DNA of 32,893 nucleotides from Zelonia costaricensis (GCA_030849075.1 JASAOO010003258.1:1-32893), one strand, 5' to 3'; shown: positions 1 to 9,354, counted from the stretch's first letter. Numbers and translations: made by a program. Notes: generated by a model from the sequence alone, not told the origin.

Positions 1-2
1 TG

Positions 3-323
3 GAGTCGCTGGGCCGCTCTGCCTCGTCGTACCCCACGTGCCTGCCGCCTGGTCTGGGCGGGCCGGCGGCTGAGTCGCAGGCGTCCGTGTACGTGTCTGC
101 CTTTGCGCGCTATCTATGCCTGCTGAAGGACGTCTCGAGCCCGTGTCTGCTCCTCCTCCTCCGCGCCATGTGCGCTGAACTGCGCAGCTGCCACGAACAG
201 CACGCCGCCGCCGCACCACCGCCGTCGGTCGTGTCGGGCGCCGGCGAGACGGCTGCGCTGGGCGAGCAGGACCTGCACGACGCACGCACCTTCGGGCTTG
301 AGGTTTCGCTGTACTCGGTGTGA
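3..323 (+). CDS. 3' end of an unrecognised protein (partial, 5' truncated by the window)
   Basis: The frame is open from base 3 and ends at TGA 321-323, giving the last 106 residues of a protein whose start lies outside the window. The tail is Ala, Ser, Leu and Cys rich. It has a helical stretch (about residues 29-62 of the visible part, including SAFARYLCLLKDVSSPCLLL), then an Ala/Pro low-complexity linker, and ends in GLEVSLYSV. Codons favour G or C in third position, as in the complete genes downstream, which supports real coding. I recognise no domain and infer no function. It lies on the same strand as all other genes here, so it should belong to the same polycistronic unit. An in-frame ATG-less open stretch before base 87 shows that the first visible Met is internal. 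Confidence 0.7.
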   Translation, partial: ESLGRSASSYPTCLPPGLGGPAAESQASVYVSAFARYLCLLKDVSSPCLLLLLRAMCAELRSCHEQHAAAAPPPSVVSGAGETAALGEQDLHDARTFGLEVSLYSV

Positions 324-516
324 CGCAACGGAGGAGCGAAGATGATGAAGAGGATAGCACGGCGGGCAAGGAGTGCTCGGGTGTGCATACGTGACGGTCA
401 CGGGAACGCCGTGCCCGATACACGTGCACGTCTTTGTAGCCGCGAGGTCAAAGCTCAGCTTGTGTTTTGTGCGGTCCGCTTTCAGGGACTTGAAGCGGGC
501 GAACACCCACAGACAA

Positions 517-536
517 ACACACACACACACACACAC
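517..536 (+). repeat. (AC)10 microsatellite
   Basis: Pure alternating AC in the 3'UTR-side half of the first spacer. It is complementary to the TG tract 433 bases downstream. Confidence 0.95.
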
Positions 537-966
537 CTTCATGCGCCTAGACAACACTCACCTCACCGTCTCTTCCCCCCCCCCCCCCTTCTCTCTCTCT
601 CTCGCACTCTCACGTCATCCACCTCAAGTCGCTTTACCTTCGTACACGACCCGCGCCGAACTTCTCCTCCGCCTCCGCCTCCCCGCCCACCCCACCCCCC
701 CCCCCACCCCGCTCGATCCACCTTCACCTGATCCGCGCATTCACATTCACACGCTCCCCCCCCCTCACCCTGTTATAACTTTCCTTTATCTGCTTTGCAT
801 TTCCGAAGCCGGGGACAGTCTCCTTGACTCTGCCAGTCACCTGCTGCTTCTTGTGCAACACTTCTCTCCCTCTGCTGTCTGCTCTCTACCCCTCTCTCTG
901 TTTCGTCCTCGCTCATCGTCTTGTTACTTTATATTGCCTTTCTGTTCTCGTTGGCTGTGCCTCTGG

Positions 967-969
<3 letters not shown>

Positions 970-1017
<48 letters not shown>
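970..1017 (+). repeat. (TG)24 microsatellite
   Basis: An uninterrupted 48-base TG tract, one of the two longest dinucleotide runs in the window. It is likely polymorphic between strains. Confidence 0.95.
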
Positions 1018-1020
<3 letters not shown>

Positions 1021-1185
1021 CTGTCTGTCTTGAGTGCCAGATCAACTAGTCTGCCCTCTGTCTCTGTCTCTGTCTGTCTCTCTTTTCTCTCTTGTGTTGT
1101 GGTGCTGCGGCGCAGAAGCGCTGTAGAGTACCTCGAGTATTGGTGCACACGTAGAGCGCGCCGCGGGTAGCAGTAGCCGCAGTAG

Positions 1186-1282
1186 CTTCTCTTTCCTTCC
1201 TTTGTACGTCTGTGCGTGTGTGTGTATGTGTGTGGGTGGGTGTGCGTGTGTGCTTTTCTTATCGCTGGTGTTTCTGGGCAAG
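1186..1282 (+). promoter_or_regulatory. Candidate trans-splice signal for the phosphatase mRNA (pyrimidine tract plus first AG)
   Basis: A C/T tract at 1186-1203 is followed by TG-rich DNA and a first AG at 1281-1282. This would give a 5'UTR of about 131 bases with no ATG before 1414. Another AG lies at 1403-1404, so the site is not certain. Confidence 0.35.
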
Positions 1283-1413
1283 CTGCAGCAGGTACGTCAC
1301 ATCCCCAAGCCCGCCTACCCACTCACCCCTCCATCTCATTGGTGTGCTGCCTCGGTATAACGCTACCATCCCACCGCCCACCGCCCATCCCCTTGTCACG
1401 CAAGCAGAACACC

Positions 1414-2190
1414 ATGCCGTCGCACGAGCGCATCGTTGCCGTTCAGGGGCTGCAGAACTACCGCGACCTCGGCGGCTACCTCACCCATGACGGCAAGCAC
1501 GTCGTGAAGTACAAGCACATCTACCGCGCCGACAACATTGGTTGCGTTACGGAGGCCGGCATGCAGGTGCTGCTTGACAAGCTGCGGCTCAAGTTCACGA
1601 TCGACTTCCGATGCAACGAGGAGCGGAACCGCGCACCATACCACTGTGACCGGCTGAAGTACTTCCCGATCCCTATCGATGCCTGCTCGATGAAGGATGA
1701 GGTGCTGAAGAAGCCGATGCTCGACGGCGCCACTGCGGAGGCGCTGCTGCGGCGCATTGCCAAGACGTTTCTGATTGACTTCAAGGACGCGTACCGCAAG
1801 TTCTTCCACACCCTCCTGAACGAAGTCAAGGGACAGCCCGCGGTGTTCCACTGCACGGCTGGCAAGGACCGCACTGGGGTGGCGGCCGCGCTACTGCTCA
1901 CCGCCCTCGATGTGCCGCCGTCGACCGTCATGGAGGACTTCCTGCTGACCAACCAGTGCTGCGTGCCCCCTTCGTGTGAGACGCTGAAGGTTGGTGACTG
2001 CGTCATCTCCCAGGAGGCCGTCAACGTGCTGTTTCGGGCACACCCCTTCTTCCTTGACCTATGCTTTGCGGGGGTGCGGGAGCGGTACGGCTCGGTGACG
2101 GCGTACATGCAGAAGGAGCTTCAGCTGGGGCGCAACGAGCTGCAGGTGCTGCGTGGTTACTACGTGCGACCCACGTCCTCGCGCGCGTAG
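1414..2190 (+). CDS. Atypical tyrosine/lipid phosphatase (Y_phosphatase3, MptpB/LM1-like)
   Basis: A 258-residue predicted phosphatase that removes phosphate through a Cys-phosphate intermediate. The signature loop HCTAGKDRTG lies at residues 146-155, with catalytic Cys147, Arg153 and the Lys151-Asp152 pair typical of the atypical lipid-phosphatase group. The N-terminal NYRDLGGY block (15-22), the IYRAD block (36-40) and IDFRCNEER (63-71) are also hallmarks of that group. Family members such as mycobacterial MptpB and the Leishmania LM1 enzyme accept phosphotyrosine, phosphoserine/threonine and phosphoinositides; the substrate here is inferred only. There is no signal peptide or membrane segment, so it is probably cytosolic or bound peripherally. 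ATG 1414 is chosen because the pyrimidine-rich, TG-rich DNA upstream is UTR-like, no ATG lies between the candidate acceptor at 1282 and 1414, and the homologous domain starts at once. The length fits the family. The family is mainly bacterial and fungal, so an ancient transfer is possible. Confidence 0.92.
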   Translation: MPSHERIVAVQGLQNYRDLGGYLTHDGKHVVKYKHIYRADNIGCVTEAGMQVLLDKLRLKFTIDFRCNEERNRAPYHCDRLKYFPIPIDACSMKDEVLKKPMLDGATAEALLRRIAKTFLIDFKDAYRKFFHTLLNEVKGQPAVFHCTAGKDRTGVAAALLLTALDVPPSTVMEDFLLTNQCCVPPSCETLKVGDCVISQEAVNVLFRAHPFFLDLCFAGVRERYGSVTAYMQKELQLGRNELQVLRGYYVRPTSSRA

Positions 2191-4572
2191 CCGGGTATCC
2201 GCCTGCCCTCCACGACCCCACGTCCACGTGGGTGCGCCAGTCCAAAAACAACGTAACTAATGTGAGCGATGCGCGCCACTGGTTTTTTTTTTTCGTTTCC
2301 CAGTAACCTGCACGGAGTCGCTGTACGCAAGACGCTTCTTGTGTTGTTACGTTTCGATGGTGCTAATGTACGAGTGAGCGCGCTTCTCTCTGTGCGTGGA
2401 CTCCATGTGCGTGCGTGTGTGTCTGTGCTTGTTTGAGAGCGGAGAGGGGAGGGGGGAAGAGTGGGGGCGAGGCAGTCTGGCATGACGCGCCCCATGAGGT
2501 GTCGTCCAGAGGCGGCAGAGAGCGTGCTCCTCCCTTCTTCCCCCTCTCCCTCTCCTTCTCTCCTGACCGAGCACTCACACAATGCGCACGTGCAGAGTGC
2601 CTTTTCTGCGTCTTTCCCGGAGTTTCTCTCTCCTGCTCCGCCAACGCTTTTCAGCCGCTTCTCTGTTGTTGCTGTGTGTCTCCTTCCGCGAGGGTCTCGT
2701 TTAGGTTCAGGGCGTGATGCTGCACGCCTTTGTACTCTTCTGTGTGTTTGTGTGCTTGTGTGAGCCGCTTTCCCCTTCTCTCCTTCGCTCTTTCGCCTTC
2801 TCCGTCTTTCGTGCGAGCACCTGCTGTCAAAAGTCCTCGAACATCTCTCTTCCTCTTTGTTATCGTAATACGCCCCTCCCGACCCCCATCCCCACTCCCC
2901 TCAACCTCACCCTCCGTACACTGTGGCCAGTCTCCCGAGTCGGGCCAGCGTAGCCGAGCTGAGTGTCTGTGGAGCGGGCGTGTGGTGAACGAATTCGTCG
3001 CTTTTTTTTTCCTCTTTCTTTTCGCCGTCTCTTCCATAGTTTTGTGCCTCGACGAGATCAAGCACCGCGCCTTCTTTTTTTTTTTTGATAATTCGGTGCT
3101 CTTCTTTTTGGTTGTTGTTGTTGCTGGGTTTGTACTTGATGTTGCGCGACTGTGTGCGTACGTGTGTCCGTCTGCTCGCGTCTTTACTCTGACGCGCCTC
3201 CTCCTCCCCCCTCCCCCATCTTTGCAACCATTTCTTGTCCCTTCCCCCGGTACCCTCTCTTCGCCTCCTGGTCTTCTCCCCCGTCGCTCTCGCGCATCGC
3301 CGTCGCACATCCGCGCGTGGTGTCTCACGTCAGGCGACGTGCAGGTGCGCAAGTCACAACTTGTGGAAGTGGTGGTCGTGGGGGGCGCGGGCATAAGAGG
3401 AGGCCGGGAATGCAGAAGAAAACGAGAAGTGCGGTGTCAAGCCATGGAGAAGCCGCGTGTGTTTTGTGTGTGTTTCTTTCTTTTCCTCTTCGTGCAGCGG
3501 AACAACGTCAGCACGCGTGTTTTGTTTCTTTCTAAGAGCTTGCGCGTGGAGATGACGCCTCCTGATCGAACTCTGTACTTTCTGAGTGTGCATTTGTGTG
3601 CGTGTGTGTGTGCGTGCGCCGTGGTCCCTTTTTTTCGTCCTTGGTCATCTCTGTCCGCGGCGTGTGAGCTCCGTCTCTTGTTGTGCTTTGCGCGACGTGC
3701 ACGACTGCCGCCTCCTGACGCTGGGCGCAGACCTCGCTGCAACACTGCCTGCTTGATTTGTTTCCCTGCTTCTCCTTTTCTCTTCCCTTCTAACGCGCTT
3801 GACTCCTCTCTGTCGCGGTGAGGGTGCACGTGGGTACACTTGTGACCCACCACACGCGCATGTGATGGTGCGTCTTCTCGGATGACAAGCCCGCTCTCTT
3901 CTCTTGGCCCCAGCCGTGGTGTTCATTTTTCCTCCTCTTGTGTCCATTTTTCTTTTTCTGCGCGACCTTCTCCTGTCATCGCCGCTACCCGTGACCTTCT
4001 CTTGAAGCCCCTCACTCCGCCTCTCCCCCTCTCGAACCCAGTTGTGCGGCTCGTCACCACCACCACCGCCACCGCCGCCGGCCTTCCATCGTTTGGTCAC
4101 CCCTCCCCCCACCCCATCGTTGGTCGGGCCAGGTTTGCTCAAGAGAGAGAGGAGTCGAGGCGCTGCCCACGCGAACCCCGCTGGTTCACACCACCATCAA
4201 ACAAAGACACACGGCCACCCCTCTACCCGAATCCCTCGTGACGGAGTGGGACTCGAGACAAGAAGCAAAAAAAAAACGGGGGAGGCGCAGGCCCTGCGCA
4301 GACAAGCACCAGTTGACGTGCGCAAGCGCCCTTGTCAGCGGTGTCGTGCACCGGCCGCATGGCACAGCTCCGTCTCCTCCTACCTCATCCACCACCTGCT
4401 CCCACTTTGCCGCCTCTGCATCTTCACAGCTCGAATTGCAGATTCACACCCTGCGCTCCGCCTCCTCCCCTCGCTAGCCTTCTACCTTTCTCCAGACCGT
4501 GTCCGCACCTCGCAGACCCCACCGAAACTTCGCCCTCTCGCACCCCTTTTCGACAAGCCCATCGCCCGAAAG
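2191..4572 (+). other. Gene-free spacer between the phosphatase and the NLS-protein gene
   Basis: 2.4 kb with no credible gene. The open frames translate into Ser/Phe/Pro/Cys-rich repeats of C/T-rich DNA. It contains T runs (about 2282-2291 and 3075-3085), a three-run G cluster (2446-2466), mixed TG repeats (3590-3615) and a small hairpin with arms GTGGGT/ACCCAC at 3830-3835 and 3845-3850. It should hold the phosphatase 3'UTR and the 5'UTR of the next gene. Confidence 0.7.
4455..4495 (+). promoter_or_regulatory. Candidate trans-splice signal for the NLS-protein mRNA
   Basis: The C/T-rich stretch 4455-4493 leads to AG at 4494-4495, leaving a 77-base 5'UTR with no ATG before 4573. An earlier AG at 4476-4477 is an alternative. 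Confidence 0.4.
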
Positions 4573-5442
4573 ATGTCCTCGCAGCCGAAGGAGGTGGTAC
4601 ACGTCGAGACCGCACCGTTGCCTCTCGCGGAGCAGCAGCAGCAGCAGCCGGCGCAACTTGGTGCCGACATCACAGAAAGCGAGGGGACCGTCATGGACGG
4701 CACCCCGACGCCGAAGCGGCCGCGTGTCGAGGACGCGGACGGCACAGAACGAGTTTCCGCCCGACGCTCCGAGAGCGTCACGGTGCAGGAGGCGGCGCCG
4801 CAGCCAACGGACGCGGAGGTGCTCGGCGTCTCCGAGAGCACCGCGGCTGGTGCTGCCGACATCACCACGGTCAGCGAAAACACACCAACAGAAGCGGAGA
4901 TCACCGCCGCCGTGCCGGCACCGGTGTCTCCCCAGAGCTGCCACGACACCGCAGCATTCACAGACATCGAAGAAGAGGACCACGACACGGCGCGCAACGA
5001 TGCAGTCCGCCGCGCCACGCCCCCGACGCCGGAGCACCACGCGGAGACGCAGTCTGCAGACCCCGCCACGTCCCTCAGCAAGACACCAGGGGGGACCCCC
5101 CTCGGCGCTCCGGCAGATGCGGTGTCCACCGAGGCGTGCACCACTGTTGCCGCCGTGGTGACAGCGGCGAACATCACCGCATCCACTGCTCCCCACTCGT
5201 GTACACCGCCGAAGCGGGGCGAGGTGCGCGCTGAGAGGTCGCCGCACCGCCCCTCTGGCGCCGCCACGCCGCCGCCACAAGTGTCTGCCTGCGACATCGC
5301 TGCTGATGACGCGGGCGGCGAGGTGTCTGGTGCGACTGGCAAGCACATCTGCTTTGTGGAGTCCGCTGAGGTGGTGACGTCTTCGGCGTGGGGCACGCCA
5401 GAGGTGCGCCACCTTCCTGTCTCGCCGTCCTCACCGGCGTGA
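4573..5442 (+). CDS. Hypothetical disordered protein with nuclear-localisation and RVxF-like motifs
   Basis: A 289-residue protein dominated by Ala, Thr, Pro, Glu and Ser, with no predicted globular fold, signal peptide or membrane segment. Visible features: a five-Gln run encoded by pure CAG (residues 21-25); a monopartite nuclear-localisation motif PKRPRVED (47-54) resembling the SV40 type; several TP/SP sites such as TPTPKRP and RATPPTPE that suit proline-directed kinases; acidic DIEEEDHD; and, near the end, KHICF (257-261), which fits the docking pattern [RK]x[VI]x[FW] used by protein phosphatase 1 partners. ATG 4573 is the first ATG after the candidate acceptor at 4495; the open frame upstream is UTR-like. 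Codon bias matches the neighbours, supporting expression. The function is unknown. A nuclear scaffold or PP1-targeting subunit is my inference only. The C-terminal 40 residues look the least repetitive and are most likely to be conserved. Confidence 0.75.
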   Translation: MSSQPKEVVHVETAPLPLAEQQQQQPAQLGADITESEGTVMDGTPTPKRPRVEDADGTERVSARRSESVTVQEAAPQPTDAEVLGVSESTAAGAADITTVSENTPTEAEITAAVPAPVSPQSCHDTAAFTDIEEEDHDTARNDAVRRATPPTPEHHAETQSADPATSLSKTPGGTPLGAPADAVSTEACTTVAAVVTAANITASTAPHSCTPPKRGEVRAERSPHRPSGAATPPPQVSACDIAADDAGGEVSGATGKHICFVESAEVVTSSAWGTPEVRHLPVSPSSPA

Positions 5443-6853
5443 GGCGTGCCAACGGAGATTGTCGCATCTCTAAGCGCAGCGGAAAGACAATTTCTCTTTC
5501 TCGTCTTTCTTTTTTTGTGGCTGCTCTTTTTGTCCCCGACCGCCACTCGAGCTCACGCATAGACAGGTCAATGCAGAGGACCGCATTTGCCCGCACCCCC
5601 CTCGCTGCCGCTGCTTCGCTCTGCCCCCCCCCCCCAAATCCCCCCACCACCACCCCTTCTCCATGTCCCCCTCGCCGGTCTCACTCGCTCCCATTCTTTT
5701 TTTTTTTTTGCTCTCTTCGCTCTCTCCATCTTCTACTCCCTGTGTTTGTCTTGTGTTGTTTCTCTTGTTGACTCAGTAATCCACCTGGATAGTGGCGTGG
5801 GTGGGATGCGCACCTCTGCGTGTGCGTGTGTTGGTGTGCGCGTGTGTGTGGGAGTGCGTATGTGCCCCACCGCCCCGTCGTGTGTTTGTCTTCTCCTCCC
5901 TTCTTTTTCTTTCTTTATTGTTCTCTCTTTCTCTCTACTGTCTTATCTCTCCACCCCCCCCCCTCCTCGGCACTGCCACTTTGCGGCTTATACGTCTCTC
6001 AGATACGCAAAGCAAGAAAAAGAAGTCAAGAAGCAAACACAGTAGCGCCCTTATGTCGGCCAGCGCAGCGCAACGTCGACCTCGACGCATTCGAGGCGTG
6101 CGTGCGAGGTTTAAAGATCTATTTCACAAGCATCACCGAAGCCGACCGCAAAACGACAAATAGAAAGCGTAGTGGCCCGCTTATGAGTGGAATTCCTGAA
6201 GGACGCGCACCAACTCCACTACCTCCCACGACATGTCTCTCCACTCTCCCCTGTGTCCCTGGCACCGCGCACGCACTTGCCACTCGACTCCCTCATCTTC
6301 TCCGGCGCCAACACAACACCGCACAACAGCAACAACACTTATGCGCAACCGCCACCACCAACCCCGCCATCAGCCCCCTCTCCCCCTCCAAGTTAACACC
6401 TTCTCCACGTCGTTTCTCTCTTTTGTTGTGCTTGTCCTCTCGCCGCGACGGACTTCAGCTTCACCCTAACAACGCCCCCCCCCCCCCTCCCCGGGCTAAG
6501 TACGCGCCTCCTCCCTCCTCCCCTGAAGAAAAAGAAAAAGAAGTCTGCTTCCCCTCGTCTCTTACTGTACCCTGTTTTGCGGCCGTGCGCGCTTGAAGTG
6601 GCTCCACTCCACCTCCTCGTCTATAAGGCCTACGCAGTAGTGTGCAAGCAAGCCGCCTCGACCACACACATTCGCGCACGCGCCCGCCCTCCTCCCCTCC
6701 TCTCATTACCTCCCCATCAAGTCCGCATCGCGTTCTTGCAGGCGCTCGCACCTTTCAAAGCACGATAACCGAGGAAGGACCCTGCAGCTGATAGACGGCA
6801 CAGAGAGAGAGAGGAACGTCGCATCGCGTTTGCTGTTAAGTGTAAAAAAGAAA

Positions 6854-6883
6854 AAGAAAAAAGAAAGGAGACGCTTTTTTCTT
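6854..6883 (+). promoter_or_regulatory. Perfect 10-bp hairpin covering the pyrimidine tract before the transporter gene
   Basis: The arms aagaaaaaag (6854-6863) and cttttttctt (6874-6883) are exact reverse complements with a 10-base loop. The 3' arm is the start of the pyrimidine tract needed for splicing. Confidence 0.5.
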
Positions 6884-6915
6884 GTTTGTTTCGGCTCGCT
6901 CTTGCCGATCGCCAG
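6874..6915 (+). promoter_or_regulatory. Candidate trans-splice signal for the amino acid transporter mRNA
   Basis: The T/C-rich tract 6874-6905 is followed by a first AG at 6914-6915. The implied 5'UTR is about 143 bases and has no ATG before 7059. Confidence 0.55.
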
Positions 6916-7058
6916 CCTCGCGTCGCTGCGGCGTTCCCCTCAGCTGGCCACACCGACACAGGGAAGCACACACAAACACGTGCTGCGTCACAGAGAGTAA
7001 CACGTGACAAGCGACCTCTGTACTCATACGCATACTCGCACACGCGAAGATAAGAAGC

Positions 7059-8525
7059 ATGTCACACTATCCGACGTACCACTCAACGCACGGCTGCCGC
7101 GAGGAGCCGCGGCGCTGCGAGCCCGACGACGTGTCTACGCCGGAGAGCGGCGAAGGCGTGGCGGTGTCGGCCGAGTACGACGCGGCGGTGGTGAAGGCGG
7201 ACGACCTGGACATCCAGGGCACCTTTGCGCAGGCGGATGACATCGCTGCAGAGGACAAGGGCATTGTCGGCCAGCCGGAGCGGCAGCAGCCGTGGATGGC
7301 CCGCATGCTGAACCGCGTCATGCCGCACGGTGGCTTTGCGAGTGGCGTCTTCAACCTCGCTGGCAGCAGCCTCGGCGCCGGCATCCTGGGGCTGCCGTAC
7401 GCCTTTGATACTTCCGGCGTGGTGATGGGCACCATCTACCTCGTTGTCGTGTACCTGCTGACCATCTACTCGTTCCGCATCCTGGCCAAGGTCTACCTCA
7501 AGACGAACATCCCGAGCTACGAGCTGACGGCGCGGCACCTCTTCGGCCGCGGCGGCGACATCTTCACCGCCGCGATCATGTTCATCAAGTGCATCGGCGC
7601 CTGCATCGCCTACGTGATCTGCATTGGCGATCTCTGGCACGCCTTCCTGAACGACGATCGCGTGCCCGATTTCTACAGGTCTGTCAAGTTCAACCGCGTC
7701 CTGACCTCGGTGACGTTTATTGTGCTGATGTTGCCCCTGTCCCTGCCGAAGCAGATCAACTCGCTGCGCTACGTCTCCCTCTTCGGCGTGGTCTTTATCC
7801 TCTTCTTCGTGGTGTGCGTGATTATCCACTCCTGCACGCATGGTCTGCACGACTCGATCGCCAACCACACGCTGAAGCCCTTCAACACGGGCAACCGGGC
7901 CATCCAGGGCATGGGCCAGTACGTGTTCGCGTTCCTCGCGCAGAGTAACGCGCCCGCCATTTTCCGCGAGTCGTCCACGAAGTCGGTGCGCTTTTTTGAG
8001 GTTCAGATCGCCGTGTCGATGCTGATCTGCACGATCTTCTACTGGCTCGCCGGCTTCTTCGGCTACGCGGACTTTGGCGACAAGGTCGGCTCGTCGCTGC
8101 TGCGCATGTACAAGCCGCTGAAGGAGTACTACTTCGCTGTCGCCTACATCGGGCTCGTCGTGAAGCTGTGCGTCGCGTTCGCGTTGCACATTCTGCCCTG
8201 CCGCGACGCCGTGCACCACCTCATCGGCTGGGAGCTGAACACGATCGCCTGGTGGAAGAACGCGCTGTTGTGCGTCTTCCTCTCGCTTGTGTCGCTGCTG
8301 TGCGGTCTCTTCATTCCCAACGTCAACACTGTCTTCGGCCTGCTTGGCTCCTTCACCGGCAGCTTCATCGCCTTCGTCTTCCCGTCCTTCTTCTTCATGT
8401 ACTGCGGCGGATTTGAGCTGAAGAAGATCGGCGCGTACGACTACTTCGGCACGTACTTCCTCCTCCTCTGCGGCATCATCATCATCTGCTTCGGTACCAG
8501 CGCCACCATCTACGGCCTCGTCTAA
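7059..8525 (+). CDS. Amino acid transporter, AAAP/AAT family
   Basis: A 488-residue polytopic membrane protein of the amino acid/auxin permease family (Aa_trans). A hydrophilic, acidic N-terminus (about 1-90) faces the cytosol. About eleven hydrophobic helices follow, near residues 94-116, 121-142, 168-190, 213-229, 237-258, 283-300, 315-335, 355-378, 400-418, 422-446 and 462-486. The first helix has the family signature SGVFNLAGSSLGAGILGLPY (95-114), whose Gly-rich break helps form the substrate site. SLPKQINSLRYVS (228-240) and GFFGYADFG (332-340) are also typical. Members import amino acids across the plasma or lysosomal membrane by proton- or Na-coupled transport; the substrate cannot be read from sequence. 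Length and topology agree with other Leishmania AATs. ATG 7059 is the first ATG after the candidate acceptor. Kinetoplastids often carry such genes as tandem copies, but only one copy is present here. Confidence 0.95.
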   Translation: MSHYPTYHSTHGCREEPRRCEPDDVSTPESGEGVAVSAEYDAAVVKADDLDIQGTFAQADDIAAEDKGIVGQPERQQPWMARMLNRVMPHGGFASGVFNLAGSSLGAGILGLPYAFDTSGVVMGTIYLVVVYLLTIYSFRILAKVYLKTNIPSYELTARHLFGRGGDIFTAAIMFIKCIGACIAYVICIGDLWHAFLNDDRVPDFYRSVKFNRVLTSVTFIVLMLPLSLPKQINSLRYVSLFGVVFILFFVVCVIIHSCTHGLHDSIANHTLKPFNTGNRAIQGMGQYVFAFLAQSNAPAIFRESSTKSVRFFEVQIAVSMLICTIFYWLAGFFGYADFGDKVGSSLLRMYKPLKEYYFAVAYIGLVVKLCVAFALHILPCRDAVHHLIGWELNTIAWWKNALLCVFLSLVSLLCGLFIPNVNTVFGLLGSFTGSFIAFVFPSFFFMYCGGFELKKIGAYDYFGTYFLLLCGIIIICFGTSATIYGLV

Positions 8526-8651
8526 CCTACAGGCGCGCAGGCACGCCTCGAACGTGGATTCGCTGCACCGCCCCTTGTCGGCGCTGTCGTGGCTTCTTTC
8601 TTTCTCATTGCTCAGCGTTCTTCGCGTTTCGCTTGTGTGTGTCTGTGTATG

Positions 8652-8709
8652 TGTGTACGTGTGTAAGTTCTGCCTTTGTGTGTATTTCTGTGTACGTGTG
8701 TAAGTTCTG
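8652..8709 (+). repeat. Two direct copies of a 21-base motif in the transporter 3' flank
   Basis: TGTGTACGTGTGTAAGTTCT plus G occurs at 8652-8672 and 8689-8709, 37 bases apart, and is followed by CCT in one copy and TCT in the other. It looks like a short tandem duplication in the presumed 3'UTR. Confidence 0.85.
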
Positions 8710-8883
8710 TCTTGAAGTAGGTGTGTGCGTGCATCTTTCGCTGTAGCACGTGCAACGCTTCCGTGTTTGGTGTTCTGTTCTCGACTGTGGCTCCGAAACA
8801 TTGTTGTGAACCGTCCGTGACTCTCTCTCGCTTTGTGTCTCCAGGGGCGCAAGAAGTGTGTGTTTTTGTGTGTGTGACGGAGA

Positions 8884-8903
8884 GTGTGTGTGTGTGTGTG
8901 TGT
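8884..8903 (+). repeat. TG microsatellite
   Basis: About ten TG units in the presumed 3'UTR of the transporter gene. Confidence 0.9.
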
Positions 8904-9354
8904 CACTGGGTCTCTCGGCTCACGACGCCCCCTCCCCTCTCTCCCTCCCGTCCTCCGCACTGTGCAGCACCTCCACTACCAGCCCCCAGCCCCACCTAGA
9001 CCCGATGTTTAGCGTCGATGATGTCCGCTGGTGCTCGCAGTCCCCCCACCTACCCACCCCTTCCTGCGCGTCCGTTGCCTCAACACGACCTTGATTGTAT
9101 TCTCGATAAGAAAAACGTCTTCACCCCCCCCCTCCCTGTGTGCGTGTGTGTTTGTGCGTGTCTTACGTGGTGTGACGCATAGAGTTAGCGCTTTCTTTGT
9201 TTTTTGTCTTTTCTGCTGTGTCGCCTCCCCTGTTTCTCTTCTTTCCCTTCTCCGTCTTCGTGCTGCTCCGCTGTTGCACTTGTGCTGGTCCCGCTCTCTC
9301 TCTCTCTCCCCTGCGCTCCATCCTCCGTGTCACGCGGAAGCGAAGGAGTTGAGT

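Larger units (their letters stand above)
324..1413 (+). other. Gene-free spacer between the truncated gene and the phosphatase gene
   Basis: No credible coding. The spacer is pyrimidine-rich on the + strand, with a C run near 577-589, an (AC)10 tract (517-536), a (TG)24 tract (970-1017) and TG-rich DNA at 1209-1255. It should hold the 3'UTR and polyA site of the upstream gene and the 5'UTR of the phosphatase. The frames open across it translate only to His/Thr, Cys/Val or Ser/Pro repeats. Confidence 0.75.
5443..7058 (+). other. Gene-free spacer before the amino acid transporter
   Basis: 1.6 kb of 3'UTR/5'UTR-type sequence. It contains C runs (5627-5637, 6477-6487) and a long T run (about 5697-5709). 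A less biased patch at 6040-6230 holds a perfect 6-bp hairpin (6080-6096, arms CCTCGA/TCGAGG) and short open frames (see findings). The last 220 bases carry an A/G-rich tract, then the pyrimidine tract used as the splice signal of the transporter gene. Confidence 0.7.

Noticed and set aside
340..420. GATGATGA C-box-like sequence after the first stop codon
   Set aside because: No CTGA box or closing stem follows within a plausible snoRNA length.
1216..1413. N-terminal extension of the phosphatase frame
   Set aside because: The first codon is GTG in a TG repeat, much of it precedes the likely splice acceptor, and the family domain begins near ATG 1414.
2730..3821. 363-codon + strand frame after the phosphatase
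   Set aside because: It is made of C/T-rich and T-rich UTR sequence (Phe, Ser, Pro and Leu runs), and the codon third positions are not G/C-enriched as in the genes.
7083..8960. Long - strand open frame opposite the amino acid transporter
   Set aside because: Same antisense shadow effect. The protein is a low-complexity His/Asp/Arg/Glu mix and extends into TG repeat DNA.
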